In this document: one piece after another, positions 1 to 7,634 of the stretch
Layout of the letters: each line of letters starts with the position of its first letter
Numbering within the stretch: position 1 is the stretch's first letter
DNA from: Halanaerobium sp.
Lineage (GTDB): Bacteria > Bacillota > Halanaerobiia > Halanaerobiales > Halanaerobiaceae
Direction of reading: 5' to 3'
NCBI GenBank assembly: GCA_003070825.1
Contig: QBLP01000045.1
Coordinates: forward strand, 1-22,253
DNA: 22,253 nucleotides
Program-made: the position numbers and the translations under genes
The notes under the pieces: model-generated
What the model was told of the DNA's origin: nothing
What the model saw: only the letters and a program-made list of their open reading frames with translations
Database searches by the model: none

Positions 1-19
1 AGATGTGTATAAGAGACAG
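1..19 (+). other. Tn5 mosaic-end (Nextera) adapter sequence, artefact
   Basis: The first 19 bases read AGATGTGTATAAGAGACAG, which is exactly the Tn5 mosaic end used in tagmentation libraries. Genomic sequence starts at about base 20, where the reading frame of a permease gene continues. This is untrimmed adapter at a contig edge, not a native element. Confidence 0.95.
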
Positions 20-222
20 ATATAATTATAGCTCAGATTATAGGCAGCAGCTTAGAACGCTCCTTAAAAAGAAGTGACCGTATTTACAAAGCAATGAGGC
101 TTAGAGGACTAAAAAGTGAGACTTTTGTAAAAAGTAAACAAAAATTAATTATCAGCTGGCAGCCAATATTTCTAACAATTTTTTCTGCAGCTTTGATTAT
201 CTTATTAGATAGAGGATGGTAA
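20..222 (+). CDS. ECF/cobalt-type transporter transmembrane protein (EcfT/CbiQ), 3' end only
   Basis: This is the last ~67 codons of a membrane permease subunit, cut off by the contig edge; it ends at TAA 220-222. The translation contains ERSLKRSDRIYKAMRLRG, the cytoplasmic coupling-helix motif of EcfT/CbiQ proteins that binds the ATPase subunits. A hydrophobic segment follows (about WQPIFLTIFSAALIILLDR), the expected last membrane helix. The stop overlaps the start region of the ATPase gene, so the two are translationally coupled. The N-terminal part and the substrate component lie outside the window, so the substrate (cobalt, nickel or a vitamin) cannot be told. Confidence 0.85.
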
Positions 223-224
223 TA

Positions 225-1061
225 ATGGTAGAATCGCTTCAAGCAATTTTGAAAGTTAAAAATCTTAATTTTAGTTATCCAGAAAATAAAAATAATGTTT
301 TAAAAAATATATCGTTTGAGATTTTATCAAAGCAAAAAGTTGTATTACTTGGCCCTAATGGTGCTGGTAAAACAACTTTAATGAACAACATTTTAAAAAT
401 TAACGAACCTCAAAATGGTAAAATATTTTTTAAGGATAATTTATTAAATCACTTTGAAGAAGATGAATTAAGACAGTCTATTTCCTATGTTTTTCAAAAT
501 CCTGATGATCAGATTTTTGCATCTACTGTGCAGGAGGATATATTATTTGGACCAGAACAATTTTCTTTTCCAGAACATTTAAAGAAAAATAGATTTAACC
601 AAGTTGTAGAACTGCTGGCTCTAAAAAGTATTCTTAAGAGAAATCCCCGTAATTTAAGTTATGGTGAAAAAAGGAAGGTAGCTCTAGCAGGAGTTTTAAT
701 TCTAGAACCAGATTTGATTTTATTCGATGAACCTCTGGCATTTTTAGACCCCCCTACTCAACAGCTTTTTATAGATGTCTTAAACCAAATTTCAGCTAAT
801 GGCAAATCAATTATGATAGCCACTCATAATTTAAATTTCGCGGCCGAATGGGGAGAAAAATTTTTGCTGCTCAATAAAAACGGAGAATTAACAGTCAAAG
901 AAAACAAAAATTTCTTTAGAACTGGAGTAAAGAATCTGGGTAATAGCTTAACAAACAGCAGTAAAATATTTAAAGGATTTGCAGCAGAAAATGCTTTACC
1001 GGTAACAACTAAAGAAAGTAGAAACTTTTTAAAAAATTTGTTAGATCAAAAAATGATTTGA
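225..1061 (+). CDS. ECF/cobalt-type ABC transporter ATP-binding protein (EcfA/CbiO family)
   Basis: This is the ATPase that powers an energy-coupling-factor importer at the inner face of the membrane. Visible motifs are Walker A GPNGAGKTT, a Q-loop followed by QNPDDQIFASTVQEDILFGP (the QNPD..F..TV..D..FG block typical of CbiO/EcfA), the signature LSYGEKRKVALAG, Walker B LILFDEP and the switch histidine in ATHN. An in-frame ATG also exists at 216 inside the permease stop region. The ATG at 225 is preferred because GAGG at 212-215 lies nine bases before it. The product is about 278 residues, normal for the family. The upstream EcfT/CbiQ gene is the obvious partner. Only one ATPase is visible, which fits a CbiO-type homodimer better than an EcfA1/A2 pair. 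The last ~55 residues show no motif I recognise. Confidence 0.9.
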   Translation: MVESLQAILKVKNLNFSYPENKNNVLKNISFEILSKQKVVLLGPNGAGKTTLMNNILKINEPQNGKIFFKDNLLNHFEEDELRQSISYVFQNPDDQIFASTVQEDILFGPEQFSFPEHLKKNRFNQVVELLALKSILKRNPRNLSYGEKRKVALAGVLILEPDLILFDEPLAFLDPPTQQLFIDVLNQISANGKSIMIATHNLNFAAEWGEKFLLLNKNGELTVKENKNFFRTGVKNLGNSLTNSSKIFKGFAAENALPVTTKESRNFLKNLLDQKMI

Positions 1062-1121
1062 GTATCTAAAATAAGATAATAAATCAATCAAATAAAAGTC
1101 ATTAAGAAAGGAAGGTGCAGA

Positions 1122-1859
1122 ATGAAAATAATCTTATCTCCCAGTAAAACTCAGAATCATGAGAGGAAACGCAAAGATAAAGGTAAAAATATTTTAAAAG
1201 AAGCTAAAACTAAAGAATTATTCAACTATCTCAAATCACTCTCCAAAGAAGATTTAGGAGAAGAGCTTGATATTCAGGGTAATCTCTTAGATAGAACCTA
1301 TGAGCTCTATCAGGAACACAGTTTTGAAGATCAGACTCTGCCAGCTATTGAATGCTATAATGGCTCTGTTTTTAAACAGCTTGATTTAGAAAGCTATGAT
1401 CAAGAGCAGTTTTCTTATCTGCAGGAAAAACTTATTATAATTTCTCCAATGTATGGACCATTACATTCAGATACAGAAATCTGGCCTTACAGACTGGAAA
1501 TGCGGCTCAAACCAGATGGAATCAATCTTTATGAATACTGGCAGGAAGTTATGAAAGATTATTTTGCTGATGTTGATTTGATTGTAAACCTGGCCTCAAA
1601 TGAATACAGCAAAGTTGTTGAAAAAAATTACCAGGGAAAAATAATTGATTTTTATTTTAAAGAAGAAAAAGAGGACGGCAGCCTGAAAACTGTTGGCTAT
1701 TATGTCAAGCAGAATAGAGGCAGGATGCTTGAACAGCTGATAAAAAAACAGGTTAAAAGTCTGGAAGCAGTTAAAAATATTAATCTTGAAGGTTATGTTT
1801 TTAATGAAGATCATTCTTCTGAGAATGAGTTCTATTTTATTAAACCTTTCGAAAAGTAA
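1122..1859 (+). CDS. yaaA: Peroxide stress protein YaaA (DUF328)
   Basis: The N-terminus MKIILSPSKTQN is the hallmark of the YaaA/DUF328 family, and the length of 245 residues matches. Other family-like blocks are the central YNGSVFKQLD region, the SPMYGPLHSDTEIWPYRLEM block and the C-terminal VNLASNEYSKVV. In E. coli YaaA binds DNA and lowers free iron under hydrogen-peroxide stress; the same role in this anaerobe is inference. AAGGAAGGTG lies directly upstream of the ATG. The gene starts 60 bases after the ATPase gene and ends in its own terminator, so it may be co-transcribed with the transporter, but no functional link is evident. Confidence 0.93.
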   Translation: MKIILSPSKTQNHERKRKDKGKNILKEAKTKELFNYLKSLSKEDLGEELDIQGNLLDRTYELYQEHSFEDQTLPAIECYNGSVFKQLDLESYDQEQFSYLQEKLIIISPMYGPLHSDTEIWPYRLEMRLKPDGINLYEYWQEVMKDYFADVDLIVNLASNEYSKVVEKNYQGKIIDFYFKEEKEDGSLKTVGYYVKQNRGRMLEQLIKKQVKSLEAVKNINLEGYVFNEDHSSENEFYFIKPFEK

Positions 1860-1871
1860 ATTAAGTTAATG

Positions 1872-1897
1872 AAACCCGCCTGAAAAGGCGGGTTTTT
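1872..1897 (+). terminator. Rho-independent terminator after yaaA
   Basis: AAACCCGCC and GGCGGGTTT form a perfect 9-bp stem with a TGAAAA loop, followed by a T run. It lies 12 bases past the yaaA stop. It may also stop the convergent transketolase transcript, since the opposite strand also reads out into a short T run. Confidence 0.93.
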
Positions 1898-1933
1898 AGT
1901 TTAGCTATTGATTTTTTAAATAGAAAATTGATT

Positions 1934-3898
1934 TTATTCCAAAGCAGCTTCAATCTTGGCTGCAACTTTTTCTGCCTTAAACCCTAAGTCTGCTCCTACT
2001 TCTTCTCCTTTTCCGCTTAAGCCGAAGCGGTCAAGGCCGATTACTAAACCATCTCTGCCAACAAGCCTGTACCAGCCATCTGTTACTCCTGCTTCGATGG
2101 CAGCTCTTAATTTAACTTCTGGCAGTTTGTGTTCTGCTGCATATTTTTCGAACTTTCTTCTCTCCGGTACTGATACTACTGCCGCTTTGATACCTTTTTC
2201 CGCTAATAGTTTGGCACTCTCTTCGGCCAGGTTAACCTCACTACCGCTGGCAAAGATAATTGTATCAGCATCTTTGGGACTGCTGACAAAATAACCGCCA
2301 TTATTGAAGTTATCAAGACCCTGATATTTTTGAATATGCTCTAAGTTCTGTCTGGTTAAAATTAAAGCTGTCGGCTGATCTGTTGTCTCTAATGCTTCTA
2401 CCCAGGCAGCTTTGGCCTCTTCTTCATCACCAGGTCTTAATACTTTTAGTCCCGGTATAATTCTTAGTGCTTCAACATGTTCTACCGGCTGGTGGGTTGG
2501 TCCATCTTCACCAACAAAGATAGAATCATGAGTAAAGACATAGATTACAGGCTGTTTCATCAAAGCAGCCAGCCTGATTGAAGGGCGCATGTAGTCAGAG
2601 AAAACTAAGAAGGTTGCTGCAAATGGTCTTAAGCCCTGATGCAGGGAAAGACCGTTGGTAACTGCTCCCATTGCATGTTCTCTAACTCCAAAGCGGAAGT
2701 TGCGGCCGGCATAATCACCCTTCTGCACCTCTCCGTATTCTCCGTTGTAGTTTTTAGTTGAAGGTGCAAGGTCTGCTGAACCACCAACTAAATAGGGTAC
2801 CAGCTCAAAAGCTTTACTCAGTGCTGCTCCAGCTGATTTTCTGGTTGCTATCGGCGCCTCTATTTCTAAATCCATAATTTCTTCTTTTAAATCTACCGGC
2901 AGTTTTAAGCTCATTGCCTGCTCCCACTGTTTTTTTAGCTCAGGATTGGCTTCTGCCCAGGCCTTAAATTCTTTTTCCCACTCTATTCTCTGGTCCTGCA
3001 TCTCAGCAGCCCGGGAGCGGAAGAATTCCTTGACCTCATCTGAGATATAAAACTTCTTATCTACTGGCAGTCCGAATTTCTCTTTTAAGCCCTTTATCTC
3101 TTCTTCTCCTAAAGGTGCACCATGAGCATCAGCTGTATCCTGCTTTGTTGGTGCTCCTAAAGCAATATGAGTCTTGGCCATAATTACTGTCGGTCTGTCC
3201 TTATCAGATTTAGCCTGACCCAATGCCTCTCTTACCTGATCAATATTATGTCCATCTACATTCTCTATTACCTGCCAGCCGTAAGCTTTAAAACGATCGG
3301 CTACTGATTCTGTAAATGCCAGGTTGGTATTACCGGCAATAGAAATTTCATTATCATCATAGATAGCTATCAGCTTATCTAAACCTAAATGACCTGCCAG
3401 TGATGCTGCCTCAGAGGTAATACCCTCCATCATACAGCCATCACCCATTATTGTATAGGTATAGTGGTCTACAATTGTGTGCTGATCTGTATTATATTTT
3501 GCTGCCATCATCTTTTCTGCCAGTGCCATACCTACTGCATTGGCAAAACCCTGTCCTAAAGGTCCTGTTGTTGTTTCTACTCCATCTGTTTCTCCAAATT
3601 CTGGATGACCCGGTGTTTTAGAATGTAACTGTCTAAAGTTTTTTAAGTCCTCCATTGAAATTTCATAACCTTTTAAATGTAAAAATGAGTATAAAAATGC
3701 TGAGCCATGTCCTGCTGATAGTACAAAGCGATCTCTATCAGGCCAGTCTGATTTTGATGCATCTAAATTCATTACTTCTCCAAATAGTAGAGCACCAATA
3801 TCAGCACAGCCAATTGGCATTCCTGGATGTCCGGAATTTGCCTTTTCTACAATGTCTGCAGATAATCCTCTAACTGTGTTCGCAATTTTTTTTAGCAA
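1934..3898 (-). CDS. tkt: Transketolase
   Basis: This full-length thiamine-diphosphate enzyme of the non-oxidative pentose phosphate pathway moves two-carbon units between sugar phosphates. Visible family blocks are SGHPGMPIG near the N-terminus, TTGPLGQG, the ThDP/metal-binding GDGCMMEGITSEAASLAGH, the pyrimidine domain with the catalytic-glutamate region RFGVREHAMGA, and THDSIFVGEDGPTHQPVEH. A GTG at 3907 is in frame, but AGGAG (3907-3911) sits directly on it. The TTG at 3898 is eight bases from AGGAG and gives 654 residues beginning LLKKIANTVRGLSADIV, so it is the better start. The gene is divergent from a DeoR-family regulator 185 bases away, which might control it. Confidence 0.96.
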   Translation of the reverse strand: MLKKIANTVRGLSADIVEKANSGHPGMPIGCADIGALLFGEVMNLDASKSDWPDRDRFVLSAGHGSAFLYSFLHLKGYEISMEDLKNFRQLHSKTPGHPEFGETDGVETTTGPLGQGFANAVGMALAEKMMAAKYNTDQHTIVDHYTYTIMGDGCMMEGITSEAASLAGHLGLDKLIAIYDDNEISIAGNTNLAFTESVADRFKAYGWQVIENVDGHNIDQVREALGQAKSDKDRPTVIMAKTHIALGAPTKQDTADAHGAPLGEEEIKGLKEKFGLPVDKKFYISDEVKEFFRSRAAEMQDQRIEWEKEFKAWAEANPELKKQWEQAMSLKLPVDLKEEIMDLEIEAPIATRKSAGAALSKAFELVPYLVGGSADLAPSTKNYNGEYGEVQKGDYAGRNFRFGVREHAMGAVTNGLSLHQGLRPFAATFLVFSDYMRPSIRLAALMKQPVIYVFTHDSIFVGEDGPTHQPVEHVEALRIIPGLKVLRPGDEEEAKAAWVEALETTDQPTALILTRQNLEHIQKYQGLDNFNNGGYFVSSPKDADTIIFASGSEVNLAEESAKLLAEKGIKAAVVSVPERRKFEKYAAEHKLPEVKLRAAIEAGVTDGWYRLVGRDGLVIGLDRFGLSGKGEEVGADLGFKAEKVAAKIEAALE

Positions 3899-4082
3899 AT
3901 TAATCACTCCTGTTATTTTTTATAAATAAGATAATTATAAACTTATGTTCTTTAGTTTATCCTGTTTTTATGATATAATTAAACAAAATCAAATGGATTA
4001 AATCATCAAAATTAAACTTTTGACTTTATTTATAAATTTATTTTTTATTACATTATAATCAATTTAGAATGGGTTGGTGATT
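3899..4082. promoter_or_regulatory. Divergent promoter region between transketolase and the DeoR-type regulator
   Basis: This very AT-rich stretch must hold promoters for both flanking genes. On the plus strand TATAAT lies at 4054-4059, 24 bases before the regulator's ATG, without a good -35 at 17 bases. A second TATAAT is at 3975-3980. On the minus strand TTGATT lies near 3988-3993, but no clear -10 partner was found. No convincing operator palindrome was seen. Confidence 0.4.
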
Positions 4083-4832
4083 ATGTTAAAAGAAGAACGA
4101 CAACAAAAAATCTTGGAAATTTTAAATGCTGAACAAAAAGTAATTACTAGTGATCTCAGTGAACGTTTATCTGTTTCTGAAGATACTATTCGTCGGGATC
4201 TAAAAGAACTCGATAATCAGGGCTTAATTAAAAGAGTCTACAGTGGAGCACTTAGAAAGGGTCCACCGGTTGTTGATTTTTTTTCGAGACAGAATATCGC
4301 CAGTGATATAAAAACTAAATTAGCTCAAAAAGCACTTCGCTTTATCGAAGATGGTCAGGTTTTATTAATAGATGGAAGCACAACTAATCTCCATCTTGTA
4401 AACCAACTTCCTCTTTCATTAAAAGCCACAATAATAACAAATAGTCCCCCGATTAGTATGGCTTTGTCTAATCATAAAGATGTTGAGGTAATAATGTTAG
4501 GTGGAATTTTATTTAAACAATCAATGATAAATCTTGGCATCCAGACGGTAGAATCTTTAAATACAATGGTAGCTGACTTATATATTATGGGCATCTATAA
4601 TATTGATGCAGAAATGGGAATCAGTGTTCCAACTTTGTCAGAATGCCTGGTAAAAAGAAAAATGGTTGAAGTTTCAACTGAAAAAATTGGTCTGGTAACT
4701 AAAGATAAGTTAGGAACAGTATCCAGTCAGATTATCTGCCCTTCTGAAGAGCTAACTTATATGATAACAGAGGATATTGATTCTGATATCAAAAATTTAT
4801 ATCAGGAAAAAAATATCGTTGTTGTTACATAA
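4083..4832 (+). CDS. DeoR/GlpR-family transcriptional regulator of sugar metabolism
   Basis: The N-terminus MLKEERQQKILEILNAEQKV is followed by a winged helix with SERLSVSEDTIRRDLKELDNQGLIKRVYSGA, the DeoR recognition helix pattern. The rest is a DeoRC sensor domain (about residues 75-230) with a phosphosugar-binding-type LLIDGSTTNLHLV block and VSTEKIGLVTKDKLG. A TTG at 4074 is in frame, but the ATG at 4083 is the natural family start, with GGTTGGTG just upstream; it gives 249 residues. DeoR proteins usually repress neighbouring sugar genes and respond to a sugar phosphate. The divergent transketolase and the convergent HPr/mannitol PTS genes are the likely targets, but this is inference from position. 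Confidence 0.9.
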   Translation: MLKEERQQKILEILNAEQKVITSDLSERLSVSEDTIRRDLKELDNQGLIKRVYSGALRKGPPVVDFFSRQNIASDIKTKLAQKALRFIEDGQVLLIDGSTTNLHLVNQLPLSLKATIITNSPPISMALSNHKDVEVIMLGGILFKQSMINLGIQTVESLNTMVADLYIMGIYNIDAEMGISVPTLSECLVKRKMVEVSTEKIGLVTKDKLGTVSSQIICPSEELTYMITEDIDSDIKNLYQEKNIVVVT

Positions 4833-4847
4833 CTAAATAAACTTATA

Positions 4848-4882
4848 TAGTCTCAGTTTTAAATTATTTAAAACTGAGACTA
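4848..4882. terminator. Bidirectional terminator between the DeoR-type gene and ptsH
   Basis: A perfect 16-bp stem (TAGTCTCAGTTTTAAA and its complement) with a 3-base TTA loop lies between two convergent genes. It is AT-rich on its inner half, with T-rich sequence on the plus side. It is suited to ending both transcripts. Confidence 0.8.
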
Positions 4883-4892
4883 TTATTTATAA

Positions 4893-5159
4893 TCATTCTT
4901 CCATTTCAGTTTTAATAAAGGACTCCAGTTTATTGATCGCTTCTTCTTCATCTTCTCCTTCTGCTTTAAGTATAATTTCGGTCCCCTGACTAATTCCCAG
5001 ACTCATTACCCCCATAATACTCTTGGCATTAACTTCTTTTTCTCCAAACACAATTTCAATTTTTGATTTAAATTTATCAGCCTTTTTAACAAATTGCGAA
5101 GCAGGTCTTGCATGTAAACCAGTTTCGTTTGTTATGGTTACCTTTTTTTCAAAAGCCAT
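4893..5159 (-). CDS. ptsH: Phosphocarrier protein HPr
   Basis: This small PTS protein relays phosphate from Enzyme I to the sugar-specific EIIA domains. The active-site block GLHARPASQFV carries His16. NAKSIMGVMSLG carries Ser47, the residue phosphorylated by HPr kinase in Firmicutes, so the protein can probably also act in CcpA-type catabolite control. Its 88 residues are normal for the family. AAAGGATGAG precedes the ATG. It lies downstream of the mannitol EIICB gene on the same strand, but a terminator (5241-5283) separates them and a separate promoter is visible, so it appears to be expressed independently. No Enzyme I gene is in the window. Confidence 0.96.
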   Translation of the reverse strand: MAFEKKVTITNETGLHARPASQFVKKADKFKSKIEIVFGEKEVNAKSIMGVMSLGISQGTEIILKAEGEDEEEAINKLESFIKTEMEE

Positions 5160-5189
5160 TTTATTTACTCATCCTTTCTAATCATTTTA

Positions 5190-5219
5190 TTAGTAGTCAA
5201 TATTATTGGTTTATATCAA
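5190..5219 (-). promoter_or_regulatory. Probable ptsH promoter
   Basis: On the minus strand TTGATA (5214-5219) and TACTAA (5190-5195) are separated by 18 bases, about 30 bases before the HPr start and just after the terminator of the preceding gene. The -10 is a moderate match, so this is a plausible rather than certain promoter. Confidence 0.5.
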
Positions 5220-5240
5220 TTTTTCTAATTTTAAAGTTAA

Positions 5241-5283
5241 AAGAAAACCCCACTAAAAATGTTTAACTATATTTTTAGCAGGG
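5241..5283 (-). terminator. Terminator after the mannitol PTS EIICB gene
   Basis: On the minus strand CCCTGCTAAAAAT pairs with ATTTTTAGTGGGG (13 bp including two G-T pairs), followed by TTTTCTT. It lies 20 bases after the EIICB stop and separates that gene from ptsH. Confidence 0.85.
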
Positions 5284-5302
5284 AGGTCTCAGGACCAATT
5301 TA

Positions 5303-6742
5303 TTATTTTAATTCAGCAAGCAGACTTTCAAGATTAGGATCACCAATAAAGTTCTCTATAGTAACAATTCTCTTATTCTGATGTGAACGTCTGGCTCTAT
5401 CTGCCAGATTTTTATGCACAACTATAACATCTGCATCTTCAGGAACATCCTCAATATTATAATGCTCTACTTCAATACCTTCAATATTATTTTTCTTTAG
5501 CTTCTTTCTGAAGGTTGTAGCACCAAGAGCACTACTGCCAGCCCCTGCGTCACAGGCAAAAGCAATTTTACTAATATTTTCAGCTGCAATAGTACTGCTT
5601 CCACCCCTGGAATTAAGAACCTTTTTACCTTCTTCTTTCATCGATTTTGACTTTTCGGCAGCCTGTTCAAAGCTTTCTTTGTCATCTTCTTCTTTTTCAG
5701 CACCAATAGCCTTTAAGGTAAAGGAGGTGATTATAAAGGAAACTACTGTAGCTACCAGTACTCCAGCAATAATACCTAAAAAATTACCTTTAGGTGTCAG
5801 AGCAAGATAGGCAAAAATAGAGCCAGGACTGGGACCTGCTACCAGACCAACATTAAATAGTTGGAAAGTTGCGATACCTGACATTGCACCACCAATCATA
5901 CCGATAATTGTAATCGGATTCATTAAAACATAGGGGAAATATAGTTCGTGAATTCCACCAAAGAAATGAATAATTATAGCACCTGGAGCTGTACGCTTGG
6001 AAGTTTTAGAACCAAAGAATGTATAGGCTAACAGCAAACCAAGACCCGGGCCAGGATTTGAAGCCACTGTAAAGTAAATTGATTTTCCAACTTCTGCAGC
6101 TCTCTGCATACCCAGAGGATAATAAATACCCTGGTCAATCGCATTATTTAGAAACAGAACTTTTGCAGGCTCATTGATCAGAGATAATAATGGCAGCATA
6201 CCGGTATCAATCAGGACCTGAATTCCACCTTTAACTAAATTATTAGCAAATTCAATAGCCGGTCCTGTAAAAAGATAAGATGAGATCATTAATAAGAAAC
6301 CTAAAATACCCAGAGAGAAGTTATTAACGATCATTTCAAAACCAGCTGGAACTTTTCCGTGAATGGCCTTATCAAACTTTTTAATAATCCAGCCACCCAG
6401 TGGTCCAACAATCATTGCCCCCAGGAACATCGGGATATCTGCACCTACTATTAAACCAAAGGTACCAACGGCACCCATTACTGCACCTCTTTTACCCCCA
6501 ACCATTTTACCCCCAGTATAAGCAAGAAGTAAAGGTAGTAAGTAATTAATTGCCGGACCAACTATGTTAGCAAGACTCTCATTGGGGATCCAACCTGTAG
6601 GTATAAACAAAGCTGTTAAAATACCCCAGGCGATAAAGGCGCCAATATTAGGTAAAACCATATTTGTTAAAAATCCACCAAATGCCTGAACTTTAGCACG
6701 AATACCAGAAGACTGATCTGGAGATGGAGCTATATCTTTCAT
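5303..6742 (-). CDS. mtlA: PTS mannitol-type transporter, EIICB
   Basis: This membrane permease imports and phosphorylates a hexitol, most likely mannitol. The first ~340 residues are the EIIC domain with many hydrophobic helices and MtlA-like blocks such as FGGFLTNMVLPNIGAFIAWG, SNPGPGLGLLLAY and FFGGIHELYFPYVLM (the conserved GIHE motif). A charged linker of ~50 residues leads to an EIIB domain with the phosphocysteine in CDAGAGSSALGA (about residue 397). GTG 6751 is in frame, but ATG 6742 has AAAGGTG six bases upstream and gives 479 residues. EIIA is supplied by the gene just upstream. No mannitol-1-phosphate dehydrogenase or MtlR gene is present in the window, so the substrate rests on sequence resemblance. 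Confidence 0.92.
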   Translation of the reverse strand: MKDIAPSPDQSSGIRAKVQAFGGFLTNMVLPNIGAFIAWGILTALFIPTGWIPNESLANIVGPAINYLLPLLLAYTGGKMVGGKRGAVMGAVGTFGLIVGADIPMFLGAMIVGPLGGWIIKKFDKAIHGKVPAGFEMIVNNFSLGILGFLLMISSYLFTGPAIEFANNLVKGGIQVLIDTGMLPLLSLINEPAKVLFLNNAIDQGIYYPLGMQRAAEVGKSIYFTVASNPGPGLGLLLAYTFFGSKTSKRTAPGAIIIHFFGGIHELYFPYVLMNPITIIGMIGGAMSGIATFQLFNVGLVAGPSPGSIFAYLALTPKGNFLGIIAGVLVATVVSFIITSFTLKAIGAEKEEDDKESFEQAAEKSKSMKEEGKKVLNSRGGSSTIAAENISKIAFACDAGAGSSALGATTFRKKLKKNNIEGIEVEHYNIEDVPEDADVIVVHKNLADRARRSHQNKRIVTIENFIGDPNLESLLAELK

Positions 6743-6796
6743 ATTTATCACCTTTCTTAAAATAATTTTTTAATAAATTTTGATGATCTATCAAAA

Positions 6797-7237
6797 TTAC
6801 TCTTCTACTGTTTTAATAAGCTCTATTAACTCTTTTTCACTTTCAACATTTTTAAACTTAGTCAAAACTTCTTCATCAGCTAAAATAGAAGATAAGTCAG
6901 CTATTAATTCCAGATGTTCAGAATTATCCTTTGCTGCCAGCACAAAGATTATTTTGACTTCTTTCTCTTCGGGATATTCTACTGCTTTTTCCAGCTTTAA
7001 AAAAGACATCCCTGTTTTATTAACACTTTCTTCATCCTTGGCATGAGGCATAGCAATTCCAGGCACTAAAACAATATAGGCACCATACTCATGGACATTA
7101 TCAATCATTGACTTAATATATTTTTCTTTGATAAAATTCTTGGCGAGCAATGGCTCTGCTGCTATTTTGATTGAATCTTCCCAGGATGAAACTTCTCCCA
7201 TAAATTTAGTATTCCCCTTTAAATATTGACCTAACAT
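6797..7237 (-). CDS. mtlF: PTS EIIA component, fructose/mannitol family
   Basis: This cytoplasmic phosphotransfer protein passes phosphate from HPr to the EIIB domain of the adjacent EIICB. The active-site histidine is His65 in VPGIAMPHAKDEE, the standard EIIA-Mtl/Fru motif. At 146 residues it is the size of a free-standing MtlF. GGGGTG lies just before the ATG. It is the first gene of a two-gene operon with mtlA (54 bases apart). The putative transposon ends only 78 bases upstream of the start, so the native promoter may have been displaced or lost. A hairpin (7-bp arms TTCTTGT/ACAAGAA) spans that junction. Confidence 0.92.
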   Translation of the reverse strand: MLGQYLKGNTKFMGEVSSWEDSIKIAAEPLLAKNFIKEKYIKSMIDNVHEYGAYIVLVPGIAMPHAKDEESVNKTGMSFLKLEKAVEYPEEKEVKIIFVLAAKDNSEHLELIADLSSILADEEVLTKFKNVESEKELIELIKTVEE

Positions 7238-7315
7238 TTCTTCACCCCTTTCATTTTTAATATTCAGACAGATATTAAGCCTCGTTTTTAATTAACTCTC
7301 CAATTTCTGTATTCT

Positions 7316-7331
7316 TGTTATGAGACAAGAA
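7316..7331 (+). repeat. Candidate left terminal inverted repeat of the transposon
   Basis: It starts TGTTATGAGACAAGAA. Compared with the inverse of the right end, 12 of 16 bases match, including the terminal TGTTA. AT-rich composition makes chance similarity possible. Confidence 0.4.
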
Positions 7332-7373
7332 ATATTTCAGTAACCAGGACATGTTTTTCACCAGTAAATATTT

Positions 7374-7400
7374 AAAAGAACAGGGTATTCTCATACCCTG
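7374..7400 (-). terminator. Terminator at the end of the transposon operon
   Basis: On the minus strand CAGGGTAT and ATACCCTG form a perfect 8-bp stem with a 4-base loop, followed by TTCTTTT. The stem overlaps the stop codon of the small DUF6618-like gene. It would stop transcripts leaving the element toward the mtl genes. Confidence 0.75.
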
Positions 7401-7621
7401 AAATTAATTATTCTGTTGTAGACTTCATTTTCAGGTTCAATTAGATGACATCCTGCTTCATAATCTGGCATACAGGCAAAAAAGCCCAGTGATGTTTTTC
7501 CAAAAATAACAGTAATACTGGAAAGGCTTTCAACTCTAATCTCAATATAACTGCCGTAATCCTTAAACTGAACTATCCTGCCAGGCCATTTTTCTTTCTG
7601 ATAATAGCAATTAAAAGTCAT
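7391..7621 (-). CDS. Small DUF6618-like transposon accessory protein
   Basis: The likely product is 76 residues starting MTFNCYYQKEKW. A longer frame starts at ATG 7657 inside the ATPase gene, but AAGGAG at 7631-7636, which overlaps the ATPase stop, is correctly spaced (9 bases) for the ATG at 7621. The pattern W.G.I.......IEIRV, then VIFG, then GFFACMPDYEAGCHL resembles what I recall of the DUF6618 family, a small protein of unknown function found in mobile elements of Firmicutes; a profile search would be needed to confirm. It is the last gene of the transposase-ATPase operon, 13 bases after the ATPase. Its tight coupling suggests a role in transposition, target choice or regulation, but nothing in the sequence proves one. 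Confidence 0.7.
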   Translation of the reverse strand: MTFNCYYQKEKWPGRIVQFKDYGSYIEIRVESLSSITVIFGKTSLGFFACMPDYEAGCHLIEPENEVYNRIINFRV

Positions 7622-7634
7622 AGCGGACAGCTCC

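Noticed and set aside
1956..2294. 112-codon plus-strand frame
   Set aside because: It lies opposite the transketolase C-terminal domain and has no ribosome site or family features.
7312..7331. Hairpin TTCTTGT/ACAAGAA as an operator of the mtl operon
   Set aside because: It straddles the proposed transposon border, so it is probably made partly of transposon-end sequence.
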